The position numbers and the translations under genes were made by a program. 10,853 nt of DNA. Source: Desulfovibrio sp. (GTDB lineage: Bacteria; Desulfobacterota; Desulfovibrionia; Desulfovibrionales; Desulfovibrionaceae). The DNA lies in assembly GCA_031275955.1 (NCBI GenBank), contig JAISNZ010000250.1, forward strand, positions 1-10,853, in the 5' to 3' direction. Position 1 is the first letter of the stretch; each line of letters starts with the position of its first letter. The notes beneath the pieces are model-generated. The model worked only from the letters and a program-made list of their open reading frames with translations, did not search any database and was not told the DNA's origin. Below, piece after piece: positions 5,562 through 10,853 of the stretch.

Positions 5562-6754
5562 CCCGGGATGCCAGGGAAACGGCTCCGGCCCGCATCGCCC
5601 TGATGCTGCCGCGCTTTTCCCGCTACGGCGGGGTGGAGCAGTACGGTTTCGCCCTGGCGGAAGGCCTGGCGCGGCGGGGACATGCCGTGGATTTTCTTTG
5701 CGCCCGGCGGGAGGCGGAAGCCCCCGCCGGGGTGCGGGTGCTGGCCGTGGGGCGCCCCCCCGGCGGCAAGGCGCTGAAGATGCTCTGGTTTCTTGTCCGG
5801 GCGGAGAGGCTGCGCCGCAAGGGAGGGTACGACCTGTGCATCAGCCTGGGCAACACCTGGAACCAGGATATCGTCCGGGTGGGCGGCGGTCCCCTCACGG
5901 TCTTCTGGCGGCTCTCCCTGCCCGCCTGGGAAAGGGGCCCGGCCCGCTGGGGAAAGCGGATTTCCCGCCTGCTGCGGCCCTCCAACTGGCTGACCCTGCT
6001 GCTCCAGCGGCGCATGTTCCGGCAAACGCCCCGCGTGGTGGTCATTTCCGACAAGATGCGCGGCTGGGTGCGCGAGGTCTGTCCGGATCCCGGCGCCGGG
6101 GGGCGGGAACTGCTGACCATCTACAACTGCCCGGATCTGTCCCATTTTCGCGCCCCCCGCCCCGGAGAGCGCGAGGCGGCCAGGAGGGCCTTCGGGATGG
6201 GCGCGGGAGAGTATGCCCTGGGGACGGCCAGCTCCAATTTCGCCCTCAAGGGGACGGCTCCCCTGATCCGCGCCCTGTCCCTCCTGGACGGGGAGACGCA
6301 CCTGCATGTCGCCGGCGGGCGCAACGCGGCCCCTTACCGCAAGCTCGCCGCCTCCCTCGGTCTGGCGGATCGGGTCCACTTCCACGGCAGGGTTGCTGAT
6401 ATGCGGGCCTTTTATCACGGCCTGGACATGTTTGTCCTGCCCACCTTTTTTGATACCCTGGGCAATGTGGTCCTGGAATCCCTGGCCTGCGGGCTGAAGA
6501 CCCTTTGCTCCGACCGGGCGGGGGCCGCGGATTTTCTGCCTCCGGGGCAGGTGATCGCCGATCCCTCCGACCCCCGGGAGATTGCGGACAAGGCGCGGCG
6601 CCTGCGGGCGGCGGAGGCGGGCGCCCCTTTTCTGCCCAAAGGGTCCGGCGTGGGGGAAATGATTGCCCTGGCCGAGCGGGTGCTGGCGGAAAAAAGCCGG
6701 CAGGGAGGGACTGATGAACCGGGGCTCCGCCCCGGACCCCGCCGGGGGGCATGA
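5558..6754 (+). CDS. Glycosyltransferase family 4 protein (WaaG-like, LPS-core type)
   Basis: This retaining GT-B glycosyltransferase of 398 residues would transfer a sugar from a nucleotide donor to a lipid-linked or LPS-core acceptor at the cytoplasmic face of the inner membrane. The N-terminal domain starts with RIALMLPRFSRYGGVEQYG, the glycine-rich acceptor loop. The C-terminal donor domain shows SNFALKGTAPLIRAL (225-239, with the donor-phosphate Lys231), HLHVAGG, VHFHGRVADMRAFY (273-286), and FVLPTFFDTLGNVVLESLACG (292-312). In that last motif the usual E-x7-E is D299-x7-E307. The gene starts in a 4-base ATGA overlap with the upstream synthase, so it is probably translationally coupled. 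The last ~11 codons (from about residue 388) are encoded by a GC-rich palindromic element at 6721-6770, which supplies the stop codon, so the C-terminal tail is probably not native. Donor and acceptor are unknown. Confidence 0.92.
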   Translation: MTRDARETAPARIALMLPRFSRYGGVEQYGFALAEGLARRGHAVDFLCARREAEAPAGVRVLAVGRPPGGKALKMLWFLVRAERLRRKGGYDLCISLGNTWNQDIVRVGGGPLTVFWRLSLPAWERGPARWGKRISRLLRPSNWLTLLLQRRMFRQTPRVVVISDKMRGWVREVCPDPGAGGRELLTIYNCPDLSHFRAPRPGEREAARRAFGMGAGEYALGTASSNFALKGTAPLIRALSLLDGETHLHVAGGRNAAPYRKLAASLGLADRVHFHGRVADMRAFYHGLDMFVLPTFFDTLGNVVLESLACGLKTLCSDRAGAADFLPPGQVIADPSDPREIADKARRLRAAEAGAPFLPKGSGVGEMIALAERVLAEKSRQGGTDEPGLRPGPRRGA

Positions 6755-6770
6755 TGCCCCCCGGACCCCC
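6721..6770. repeat. GC-rich palindromic (REP-like) element at the 3' end of a glycosyltransferase gene
   Basis: Two stem-loops lie in tandem: GGGGC-TCC-GCCCC at 6721-6733, then CCGGGGGGCAT (6742-6752) and ATGCCCCCCGG (6754-6764), which are 11-base perfect arms around a single G. Each is followed by GACCCC (at 6735 and 6764). This modular shape is typical of dispersed extragenic palindromes in GC-rich genomes. Only one copy is in the window, so its dispersal is an inference. The element encodes the last residues of the glycosyltransferase and its TGA. A T-rich stretch (TCATTTTGT) follows, so it might also attenuate or terminate transcription. Confidence 0.6.
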
Positions 6771-6850
6771 TCATTTTGTATCGCGCTGAGATGCGTAACG
6801 GGGCGCGGGGGAAACCTTTCCCGGCAAACCCGTGCCGCGAGACGGGCGCG

Positions 6851-6862
6851 GGCGGGCCCGCC
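6851..6862. repeat. Perfect 12-base GC palindrome in the leader of the second GT4 gene
   Basis: GGCGGGCCCGCC is a perfect palindrome about 48 bases before the ATG at 6910. The surrounding 155-base gap (6755-6909) otherwise shows no convincing promoter or gene. It could be an operator, or chance in very GC-rich sequence. Confidence 0.3.
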
Positions 6863-6909
6863 GTCAGGCGGCAATCCCAAAGCGAAATTGTCATGAGGAG
6901 GGAAGGGGA

Positions 6910-8028
6910 ATGAAGGTCGCCTATCTGGTCGGGGGTCTGCCCTTCGGGGGCATTGAACGCTGGCTCTATGACCTGTGCCTGGAATACGGGCGGACCGGCC
7001 TGGTCCGGGGCCGGGTCTTCAACCTGTCGGGAACGGGGGCGCTTCTGCCGGAGTACCGCAAGGCGGGCATTGACCTGGAATGCGTCGGCTCTTCGCTGCG
7101 GGCCGTAGCCACCCACCGCCTGGATACGGCCCTGAAGCTGCGCGGGCGTTTGCGGGCCTTCAGGCCGGACGTCATCCACACGATGCATTTCATGGCCAAC
7201 CACCACGGGCGGATTGCCGCCCTGGGGCTGGGGATCCCCGTACTCGTGCATCTGCGCAATACCAAACATGAAAAAAAGCTGGTCCGGAGGCTTTCCGACA
7301 AATTCCTGTCCTATGCCGCCACAGCCTATCTGGCGGTGTCAGAGGCCGTGGCCCGGGTAGTGGAGACGGATCACAATCTGGCCAAGAGGCCGGTGCGGGT
7401 GCTGTACAACGCCCTGAACCCGGAACGGCTGGAGGCGGAGCCTGTGGATTTCGCGGCCGCTTACGGCCTGAAAGGGCCGGTGGTCCTGGCCGTGGGCCGC
7501 TATGTGCCCCAGAAGAATCTGGATTTGCTGATCCGGGCCGTGGGCCTTTTGCGCGGCCAGGGCCTGGACCTGGGTCTGGTTCTGGTGGGGGAGGGGCCGG
7601 AACGATCCCGGCTGGAGGCCCTGCGGGATTCCCTCGGCCTCGGCCGGCAGGTGGTCCTGACGGGTTTTCGTCCGGACGTCCCGGCCTTTTACCGGGCGAG
7701 CCGGGTCTTTGCCATGCCTTCGGACTTTGAGGGCTTTCCCATCGCCCACCTGGAGGCCATGTACTGCGGGTTGCCCGCGGTGGTCTCCGGGGAGGTGCCC
7801 TCTCTGGAGATCGCGGCGGAAGCCTGCCTGGTCTGCCGGCGCGAGCCTGAGGACATCGCGGAGAAACTGGGCCGGATCCTGCGGGACGAGGTTTTGCGCG
7901 CGCGCCTGGGGGAAAGGGCCGCGCGCCTGGCGCGGGAGCATACCATGGAAAGGTACGCGCGGACCTTGTACAGCGTGTATGAAACCGTCCGCGCGGGCGA
8001 TTTCCCCTTTCCTCCGGCGCCGGGGTGA
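6910..8028 (+). CDS. Glycosyltransferase family 4 protein
   Basis: This 372-residue GT-B retaining glycosyltransferase is probably part of surface-polysaccharide or LPS-core assembly. The N-terminal domain opens MKVAYLVGGLPFGGIERWLYDL, with the GGIE acceptor loop, and carries FRPDVIHTMHFMAN (84-97), a typical GT4 'pDviH.h' stretch. The donor domain shows VVLAVGRYVPQKNLDLLIRAV (191-211), LVLVGEGPERSRLE (223-236), VVLTGFRPDVPAFYRAS (248-264) and MPSDFEGFPIAHLEAMYCGLP. That last motif contains a full E274-x7-E282, which binds the donor nucleotide-sugar. ATG 6910 is chosen because GAGGAGGGAAGGGG precedes it and the N-terminal strand starts there. A longer in-frame ATG at 6832 adds 26 Arg/Gly-rich residues with no family match. 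The gene is separated from the previous glycosyltransferase by a palindromic element and 155 bases. Donor and acceptor sugars are unknown. Confidence 0.95.
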   Translation: MKVAYLVGGLPFGGIERWLYDLCLEYGRTGLVRGRVFNLSGTGALLPEYRKAGIDLECVGSSLRAVATHRLDTALKLRGRLRAFRPDVIHTMHFMANHHGRIAALGLGIPVLVHLRNTKHEKKLVRRLSDKFLSYAATAYLAVSEAVARVVETDHNLAKRPVRVLYNALNPERLEAEPVDFAAAYGLKGPVVLAVGRYVPQKNLDLLIRAVGLLRGQGLDLGLVLVGEGPERSRLEALRDSLGLGRQVVLTGFRPDVPAFYRASRVFAMPSDFEGFPIAHLEAMYCGLPAVVSGEVPSLEIAAEACLVCRREPEDIAEKLGRILRDEVLRARLGERAARLAREHTMERYARTLYSVYETVRAGDFPFPPAPG

Positions 8029-8074
8029 AAAAAAGTCAAGAGAGGGCAGGGCGAATCCCGACCTTGTTTTTTTC
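8027..8074. terminator. Weak bidirectional terminator-like structure
   Basis: GAAAAAAA (8027-8034) pairs with TTTTTTTC (8067-8074). Between them AAG/CTT and GGG/CCC pairs (8049-8051 with 8057-8059) can form a broken hairpin, followed by a run of seven T on the + strand. It begins at the stop codon of the second GT4 gene, where a transcript end is expected. The GC-rich stem is short and interrupted, so termination may be partial. Confidence 0.4.
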
Positions 8075-8179
8075 CTCCAGATGTTCTACAGTTGAAGACA
8101 ACGTGAGTTTCTTTCAATCCGCATCCGGCTCCGTCCGCAGGATGACTCCTCTCCGGCGGATTGGAACAGAGTGGATTGT

Positions 8180-8263
8180 CCCCTCCCTGAAGGAAGGGGT
8201 TACCGGAAAGGCAGGCCCGGCTTGGCCGGGCCTCAAGCGGGAATCTCCCTGAAGGGAGAGGTT
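8180..8263. repeat. Repeated TGAA-loop hairpins flanking a GC-rich hairpin, upstream of a toxin-antitoxin module
   Basis: CTCCCTGAAGGAAGGGGTT (8183-8201) and CTCCCTGAAGGGAGAGGTT (8245-8263) are direct repeats, identical at 17 of 19 positions and 62 bases apart. Each folds as a small hairpin closing on TGAA: the first is CCCCTCCC/GGAAGGGG with one mismatch, the second TCTCCC/GGGAGA perfect. Between them AGGCCCGGC-TTG-GCCGGGCCT (8213-8233) is a perfect 9-base-stem hairpin. The cluster fills much of the 257-base gap at 8029-8285, which otherwise holds only the weak terminator. No clear -35/-10 promoter was found. It may be a dispersed repeat, an operator region for the antitoxin, or both. Confidence 0.6.
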
Positions 8264-8285
8264 TCAGACCATAAAGGAAATTTTG

Positions 8286-8570
8286 ATGAAAACACAAATA
8301 AACGCAAGCGTCAGGCTTCCCCTGGCCTTGCATGAGCGCGTGGCAAACCTTGCGGAGGCTCGAAAGCGCACAGCTCACGCCGTTATGCTTCAAGCCATAG
8401 AAAGTTTTGTCAGCCGCGAAGAGCAACGGGAATCCTTGCGGCAGGAAGGGAGATCCGCTTGGGAAGAGTACTTGCGGACGGGCCTGCATCTGACGAATGC
8501 CGAGGTCGTCGGGTGGATGGATAAGATTGTCCAGGGCGAAAAGGCGCCCATGCCGAAATGTCATGTGTAG
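8286..8570 (+). CDS. Ribbon-helix-helix (CopG/ParD/RelB-type) antitoxin
   Basis: This 94-residue protein begins MKTQINASVRLPLALHERVANLAE, the short beta-strand with alternating polar and hydrophobic residues followed by a helix that defines ribbon-helix-helix DNA-binding dimers. A second helix, RTAHAVMLQAIESFVSREEQR, completes the domain (about residues 28-50). The C-terminal half (51-94) would wrap and neutralise the toxin. Such antitoxins also repress their own promoter. The ATG at 8286 is chosen because AAGGAA (8274-8279) lies 6 bases upstream; a TTG three bases earlier is less likely. The gene overlaps the toxin gene by 13 bases, the normal antitoxin-first order. Codon use is visibly less GC-biased than in the flanking glycosyltransferases (many AAA, ATA, TTT, CTT), suggesting acquisition from elsewhere. 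Confidence 0.87.
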   Translation: MKTQINASVRLPLALHERVANLAEARKRTAHAVMLQAIESFVSREEQRESLRQEGRSAWEEYLRTGLHLTNAEVVGWMDKIVQGEKAPMPKCHV

Positions 8571-8851
8571 TCCTCTGGACGGATAAAGCTGCCGCTGATC
8601 TTGAAAGGGCGTATTTATTTCTGAAAGAGAAAAGCGAAGAGGCGGCAGTCGCGGCTATCAAGGCGATTCGAGAAAAAGCCGTTTTGCTTGAACAGTTCCC
8701 TAATGCCGGTCGGCCGGCAGACGACCTTGACCCGGAGCATAGAGAACTTTTGATTCCGTTCGGCGCGTCCGGCTACGTTCTGCTGTACCGGGTAGAAAAC
8801 GCGTTTGTTTACATCCTGGACGTGCGCCACCAGAAGGAAGCCGGGTACTAA
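8558..8851 (+). CDS. RelE/ParE-family toxin of a type II toxin-antitoxin system
   Basis: This 97-residue protein has the RelE/ParE fold signature. It opens with a strand CVVLWTDKAAADLERAYLFLKEKSEEAA, typical of 'W(T/S)..A..Dl..i..yi' ParE starts. It continues with a helix IKAIREKAVLLEQFPNAGRPADD (the 'L...P.(M/A)GR' turn), REL, and the closing strands YVLLYRVENAFVYILDVRHQKE (about 73-94), matching the usual 'y.v.Yr......i..v.H.rq' ending. ParE toxins poison DNA gyrase while RelE toxins cut mRNA on ribosomes. The N-terminus, the P-x-x-GRP turn and the DVRHQK ending favour a ParE-like or undefined subgroup, and the target cannot be decided here. It starts inside the antitoxin gene. As with the antitoxin, base composition is lower in GC than the neighbours. 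Length and ends are complete, so the toxin may be active. Confidence 0.88.
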   Translation: MSCVVLWTDKAAADLERAYLFLKEKSEEAAVAAIKAIREKAVLLEQFPNAGRPADDLDPEHRELLIPFGASGYVLLYRVENAFVYILDVRHQKEAGY

Positions 8852-8904
8852 CAGGGAATATCGCCGCTACCGGCGACTGGACCCGCTCAAAGGAACCTTG
8901 CCCC

Positions 8905-9873
8905 ATGATCCACGTCGCCCTCTGCTTCAGCGATTCCTCAGGAACCTATTACAAGCATGCCCTTGTTACCGCCCTGTCTGTTTTTGACAATACAAAAAGT
9001 GAAATATGCCTGCATATCATTCATGACGAGACGCTGACGCCCGCGGCAGGAAAAGCCTTTACGGACCTCTGCGCCGGATGGGGGCATCGCCTTGTTCTGC
9101 ACCCGGCGGAGGAAATTCCGAAGGCCGTGGCGGATAATGTTCCGGATTCTTTTGGCAAGGGGGCGCTGTACAGACTCATGATTCCCCGCCTGATTCAGGA
9201 GGACAGGATTCTCTACCTGGACTGCGATGTTGTCTGCGCCTGCGATCCGGAGGAAATCTATCGCCGGGATCTTTCCGGGAAATATCTCGGCGCCGTGCCC
9301 ATCGCGGAAAAACAGGGGTTGAGGGTAAGCCGGAAATACGGCCTTGCATCCCCGATTTACGTCAATTCCGGAGTCCTTTTGTTGGATCTGGAGAAAATCC
9401 GGCGGGAGATCCCCGATTTTCTGGAGCGGCTTTCCGCTATTGTCCGGGACCGGGAAATCCGGATAGCCGATCAGGAGGCAATCAACATCTTCTTCGACGG
9501 CAAGGCCAACGCCTTCGCGCTTCTGCCGGAGTTCTGCAATTTCCGGATCGATCCGGAGGATCACGCCGTCCTTCCCCTGGCCGCCTATCAGGGCAAGGTT
9601 CTGCATTTCGCCGGGGAGAAGCCCTGGCGGGTTTTTACCCCTCCGGCCCTCTACTACTGGAAATATTACGCCGCCCTTTTTCCGGGCGAGAACGTCCTGG
9701 AACGGATGGTGAATCTTGAACCCTACGAATACGCGCCTCTTTTTTCCTTTCTCCTGCGCCATGAGCGCCTGCGGCGCTGGGTCAACAGGCTGCGTGAGGC
9801 GGAACGGGACGGCCTGGCCTCCGTGATTCGGGCCCGGCTGTTTCCCCGGAGCGGGAAACAGAGGAAGCCCTGA
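8905..9873 (+). CDS. Glycosyltransferase family 8 protein (LPS-core galactosyl/glucosyltransferase type)
   Basis: This 322-residue retaining GT-A enzyme is of the family that includes the LPS alpha-1,3/1,2-galactosyl and glucosyltransferases (WaaI/WaaJ/WaaO type). The N-terminus IHVALCFSDSSGTYYKHALV fits the family's nucleotide-binding strand. SFGKGALYRLMIPRLI (82-97) precedes the metal-binding D-x-D in ILYLDCDVV (Asp106/Asp108). IYVNSGVLLLDLEKIR (151-166), ADQEAINIFF (188-197) and HFAGEKPW (234-241, with the metal-ligand His234) complete the catalytic signature. The C-terminal ~50 residues are basic (many Arg), as in membrane-associated LPS transferases. AAGGAA (8890-8895) supports the ATG at 8905. 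The gene follows the toxin-antitoxin module by 53 bases and resumes the glycan cluster. The specific sugar and acceptor cannot be read from sequence. Confidence 0.94.
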   Translation: MIHVALCFSDSSGTYYKHALVTALSVFDNTKSEICLHIIHDETLTPAAGKAFTDLCAGWGHRLVLHPAEEIPKAVADNVPDSFGKGALYRLMIPRLIQEDRILYLDCDVVCACDPEEIYRRDLSGKYLGAVPIAEKQGLRVSRKYGLASPIYVNSGVLLLDLEKIRREIPDFLERLSAIVRDREIRIADQEAINIFFDGKANAFALLPEFCNFRIDPEDHAVLPLAAYQGKVLHFAGEKPWRVFTPPALYYWKYYAALFPGENVLERMVNLEPYEYAPLFSFLLRHERLRRWVNRLREAERDGLASVIRARLFPRSGKQRKP

Positions 9874-9914
9874 GCGAGCGGCGATTTTTCATCTTGCGGG
9901 AGGCGCGCCAGACT

Positions 9915-10853
9915 GTGATCGATTCCGTTTTTCGTCCGGGAGAAAAGATTTTCGCGGATATGGACCGTGGTTCCGGCGGCATGAGGCGGCCCTTCAGGCG
10001 CATCCTGGTTGTCGTCAACGCCCCTGTGGGCGACGTGCTCATGTCCACTCCGGCTGTCCGTCTGCTGCGCAAAAGATACCCGGAGGCCCGGATAACCCTC
10101 TTCGTTCCCGCCGTCTGCGCCGGACTCCTGCAGGAGAAAAATTTCGTGGACCGCGTCATTCCGGATGCCCGGCCGGAAAAGAAGCTTCCCCGCCTGCTCT
10201 GGAGAATCCGCCAGGCCCTTTCCTTCCGTTTTGCCCGTTACGACGCCTGTTTCTTCCTTCAGGAAGATCCGGGCGAGGCCCGGTACATAAAGAGGTTTTC
10301 CGGCATTCCCGTCAGGGTCTGCGCTTCCCATAATCCCACGGGAATTTCCAACAGGGCGGCGCGGCACTGTACGCAGGTGATCCCTCTGGATCCGGCGCGG
10401 CGGCGGCACCTGGTGGACTATTACCGGGAAATCGTCGGGGGGGAGCCCTTGCCGGCGGACGAGGAGGGGCTGTGGATTGCGTTGGAACCGGACGATGCCC
10501 CGGAGACCGGGCGGGGAAGGAGCGGCGGCTCCGGGCGTTCCCTCGCCCTGTGCTGCAGGGGATCTTCCCGGAACAGACTTAACTGGCCGCCCCTGTACTG
10601 GGCGGAACTGGCGCGAAGGCTTGCCGCTGACGGCCACAGCCTGCGCTCTTTCCCCCCCCCGCCGGATGTGCCCTATCTGGAAGAGATATGCCGTCTTTCG
10701 GGCGTGGAGATCGACATCCGTATCACCACCCTCGCGGAGTGCGCCGCGGGCATGCGCCGCAGCGACCTCCTCGTGTCCGTCGATACGGGGCAGGTCCATC
10801 TCGCCGTTGCCCTCGGAGTTCCCGTCCTTTCCCTGGCGGGCAGCACCACGGAC
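9915..10853 (+). CDS. Glycosyltransferase family 9 (ADP-heptose:LPS heptosyltransferase type), 3' end cut by window
   Basis: This inverting GT-B glycosyltransferase of the WaaC/WaaF/WaaQ group has 313 codons visible and no stop before the right edge. From the GTG at 9915, RRILVVVNAPVGDVLMSTPAVRLLRKRYP (28-56) matches the conserved GT9 start with the essential 'GD.l..tPa...L....P' motif. SLALCCRGSSRNRLNWPPLYWAELARRL holds the sugar-nucleotide 'G.s...K.Wp...wa.l...L' region, with Asn/Arg where family members often have Lys. DLLVSVDTGQVHLAVALGVPVLSLAG near the edge is the hallmark 'D(T/S)G..H.A.a.g.P...l.g' ADP-heptose site. The start is uncertain: the frame is open from 9798, with TTG 9894, GTG 9915 (GGGAGG 11 bases upstream), ATG 9960 and ATG 9981. 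GTG 9915 has the best ribosome site. A run of nine C (10652-10660) lies within the coding region. The gene likely adds heptose to the LPS inner core or a related glycan. Confidence 0.92.
   Translation, partial: MIDSVFRPGEKIFADMDRGSGGMRRPFRRILVVVNAPVGDVLMSTPAVRLLRKRYPEARITLFVPAVCAGLLQEKNFVDRVIPDARPEKKLPRLLWRIRQALSFRFARYDACFFLQEDPGEARYIKRFSGIPVRVCASHNPTGISNRAARHCTQVIPLDPARRRHLVDYYREIVGGEPLPADEEGLWIALEPDDAPETGRGRSGGSGRSLALCCRGSSRNRLNWPPLYWAELARRLAADGHSLRSFPPPPDVPYLEEICRLSGVEIDIRITTLAECAAGMRRSDLLVSVDTGQVHLAVALGVPVLSLAGSTTD

Noticed and set aside
5468..6880. Minus-strand open frame (470 codons) opposite the first GT4 gene
   Set aside because: It has low-complexity Gly/Pro/Arg composition and is antisense to a clear glycosyltransferase.
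6832..6909. Upstream in-frame ATG as the start of the second GT4 gene
   Set aside because: The added Arg/Gly-rich residues come before the conserved first strand MKVAYLVGG, and the best ribosome site is at 6894-6907.
8014..8023. CCGGCGCCGG palindrome at the end of the second GT4 gene as a terminator stem
   Set aside because: It has no loop and is followed by an A-run rather than a T-run on the coding strand. Short GC palindromes are frequent in this composition.
9723..10799. Minus-strand open frame (358 codons) opposite the GT8/GT9 junction
   Set aside because: The plus strand carries the conserved GT9 motifs through to the window edge. The minus frame has no family resemblance.

Overview
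The window is GC-rich bacterial chromosome, coding almost entirely on the + strand. The likely source is a Gram-negative anaerobe of the Desulfovibrionaceae or a close relative. This is inference, from a Re-citrate-synthase-like enzyme (family known from Clostridium kluyveri, with candidates reported in Desulfovibrio), a GatCAB amidotransferase and lipopolysaccharide-type glycosyltransferases. There is no 16S rRNA or other decisive marker.

Region 1 (1-2298) holds tRNA-dependent amidation genes. The first 15 codons of a probable gatC run off the left edge on the minus strand. A compact intergenic region carries two back-to-back sigma70-type promoters, a 16-base tandem repeat and an inverted repeat inside one promoter spacer. 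A cytoplasmic SGNH (GDSL) hydrolase gene follows on the plus strand and overlaps gatB by 14 bases. Region 2 (2299-3746) holds a small GtrA-type membrane protein, an unrecognised 259-residue protein and a perfect 20-base palindrome.

Region 3 (3747-5561) is the most unusual gene: a homocitrate/Re-citrate synthase-type TIM-barrel enzyme whose C-terminal ~110 residues look like a Cache (PAS-like) ligand-sensing domain with no membrane anchor. Region 4 (5558-10853) is a surface-glycan, probably LPS-core, cluster: two GT4 glycosyltransferases, a GT8 glycosyltransferase and a GT9 heptosyltransferase-type gene cut by the right edge. It is interrupted by a GC-rich palindromic element at the 3' end of the first GT4 gene, and by a RHH/ParE-type toxin-antitoxin module preceded by repeated hairpins.

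The gat genes would convert misacylated Glu-tRNA(Gln)/Asp-tRNA(Asn) to the amidated forms. The glycosyltransferases would act one after another on a lipid-A/core acceptor at the inner face of the inner membrane. The synthase-Cache fusion sits between these blocks; its 3' end overlaps the first glycosyltransferase by 4 bases, so they are probably co-transcribed. No rRNA, tRNA, CRISPR array or complete insertion sequence was seen.
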